DNA of 5,873 nt from an uncultured Ruminococcus sp. (GTDB taxonomy: Bacteria > Bacillota > Clostridia > Oscillospirales > Ruminococcaceae): contig CADBQZ010000061.1 in NCBI GenBank assembly GCA_902796865.1, positions 1 to 5,873 on the forward strand, read 5' to 3'. The notes under the pieces were generated by a model. It saw only the letters and a program-made list of their open reading frames with translations. It was not told the origin of the DNA and did no database searches. The position numbers and the translations under genes were made by a program. Positions 5,401-5,873 of this stretch are shown here, piece by piece. Every line of letters begins with the position of its first letter. Position 1 is the first letter of the stretch.

Positions 5401-5873
5401 TTAAAAATCGAAATCATTTGCAAATGCGATCTTTACGGAGAATTCCGTGCGTTCAATTATAGTACCTGTTTCCTTATCAACGATATTCAGATAATATATC
5501 GCATTGCCGTCAAATTCTGCACTTTTCAGCGTGAATCTTATCTTGAATACTCTGTCCTGCGGCTCGCCCGTTTTATCGGCTGCTATCGTCTGAACGTCGC
5601 TCACTGGATTTGACATTTTATCGCACAGATATATCTCATATGTTGCAGGAACTGTCTTGCCGCCTACTGCTTCTAGCTGCATAAATTCAAGAGAGAATAT
5701 ATTATTGCTTATCTTCCTTGTCATGCTGATCAGCTTCAGCGTAACTTTTTTTATGTCAACAAATTTCTTTGAACTCTTGGAGATGTTCTTGAATGTGATA
5801 ACAGGCACGCAGCATTCCTGCAAGGAGATACCGCCGTGTACGAAATTCATACCGCCGCCCTGCTTTTTAATGC
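5401..5873 (-). CDS. pglZ: BREX phosphatase-like protein PglZ, C-terminal 156 residues (cut by window edge)
   Basis: PglZ is a core BREX protein with an alkaline-phosphatase-like fold, required for phage exclusion and associated with host DNA methylation by PglX. Only the C-terminal part is visible; the frame runs open past the right edge (IKKQGGG before the first visible Met). Seen directly: GGGMNFVHGGISLQECCVPV, the hallmark of the PglZ C-terminal end, where an invariant HGG and SLQE precede VPV; a beta-rich domain follows, closing with FSVKIAFANDFDF, also typical of the family's end. The catalytic metal-binding residues lie upstream, out of view, so activity cannot be judged. The Met at 5850 is internal, not a start: no ribosome binding site precedes it and conserved residues lie upstream. 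Position just before brxL matches BREX type 1 or type 4 order. Confidence 0.9.
   Translation of the reverse strand, partial: IKKQGGGMNFVHGGISLQECCVPVITFKNISKSSKKFVDIKKVTLKLISMTRKISNNIFSLEFMQLEAVGGKTVPATYEIYLCDKMSNPVSDVQTIAADKTGEPQDRVFKIRFTLKSAEFDGNAIYYLNIVDKETGTIIERTEFSVKIAFANDFDF

Noticed and set aside
1..5873. CRISPR array, tRNA, rRNA, insertion sequence or attachment-site repeats
   Set aside because: I saw no regularly spaced repeats, no cloverleaf, no transposase or integrase motifs and no long direct repeats flanking the BREX segment. Short repeats cannot be excluded by eye.

Overview
The window looks like chromosomal DNA from a low-to-moderate G+C Firmicute, most likely a Clostridia member of the Ruminococcus/Oscillospiraceae type. 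This rests on strong AGGAGG-type ribosome binding sites, a zinc-ribbon (C+) form of ribosomal protein L28, an scpA-scpB pair behind a site-2 protease gene, and A/T-rich promoters. The genus is an inference.

Left part (1-2480), housekeeping. A minus-strand operon reads site-2 protease (M50) -> scpA -> scpB, with scpB running off the left edge. It starts from a near-consensus promoter (TTGAAT-17-TATAAT) at 1963-1991. Divergent from it, rpmB (L28) has its own extended -10 promoter at 2093-2121, a 5' leader with a small hairpin, and a strong terminator at 2430-2471.

Right part (2500-5873), accessory, all on the minus strand and convergent with rpmB. This is the 3' end of a BREX (bacteriophage exclusion) operon: the C-terminus of the phosphatase-like PglZ, cut by the right edge; an unrecognised 86-aa basic protein; then a BrxL-type gene. 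The brxL gene is unusual in three ways. Its BrxL N-terminal and ATPase regions are followed by a second AAA+ module of the CbxX/CfxQ/SpoVK type, where the well-known BrxL has a Lon-like protease domain. The reading frame is broken by one in-frame TGA inside the second module, and the Walker B aspartate of that module reads glycine. Its N-terminal DNA-binding region also looks short. A further unrecognised 112-aa gene, with a strong ribosome binding site and a perfect 16-bp palindrome upstream, closes the island.

PglZ followed by BrxL at the end of an operon fits BREX type 1 (brxA-brxB-brxC-pglX-pglZ-brxL) or type 4; the genes that would decide this lie beyond the right edge. The picture is of a defence island abutting rpmB whose last core gene carries an unusual domain swap and shows signs of inactivation.
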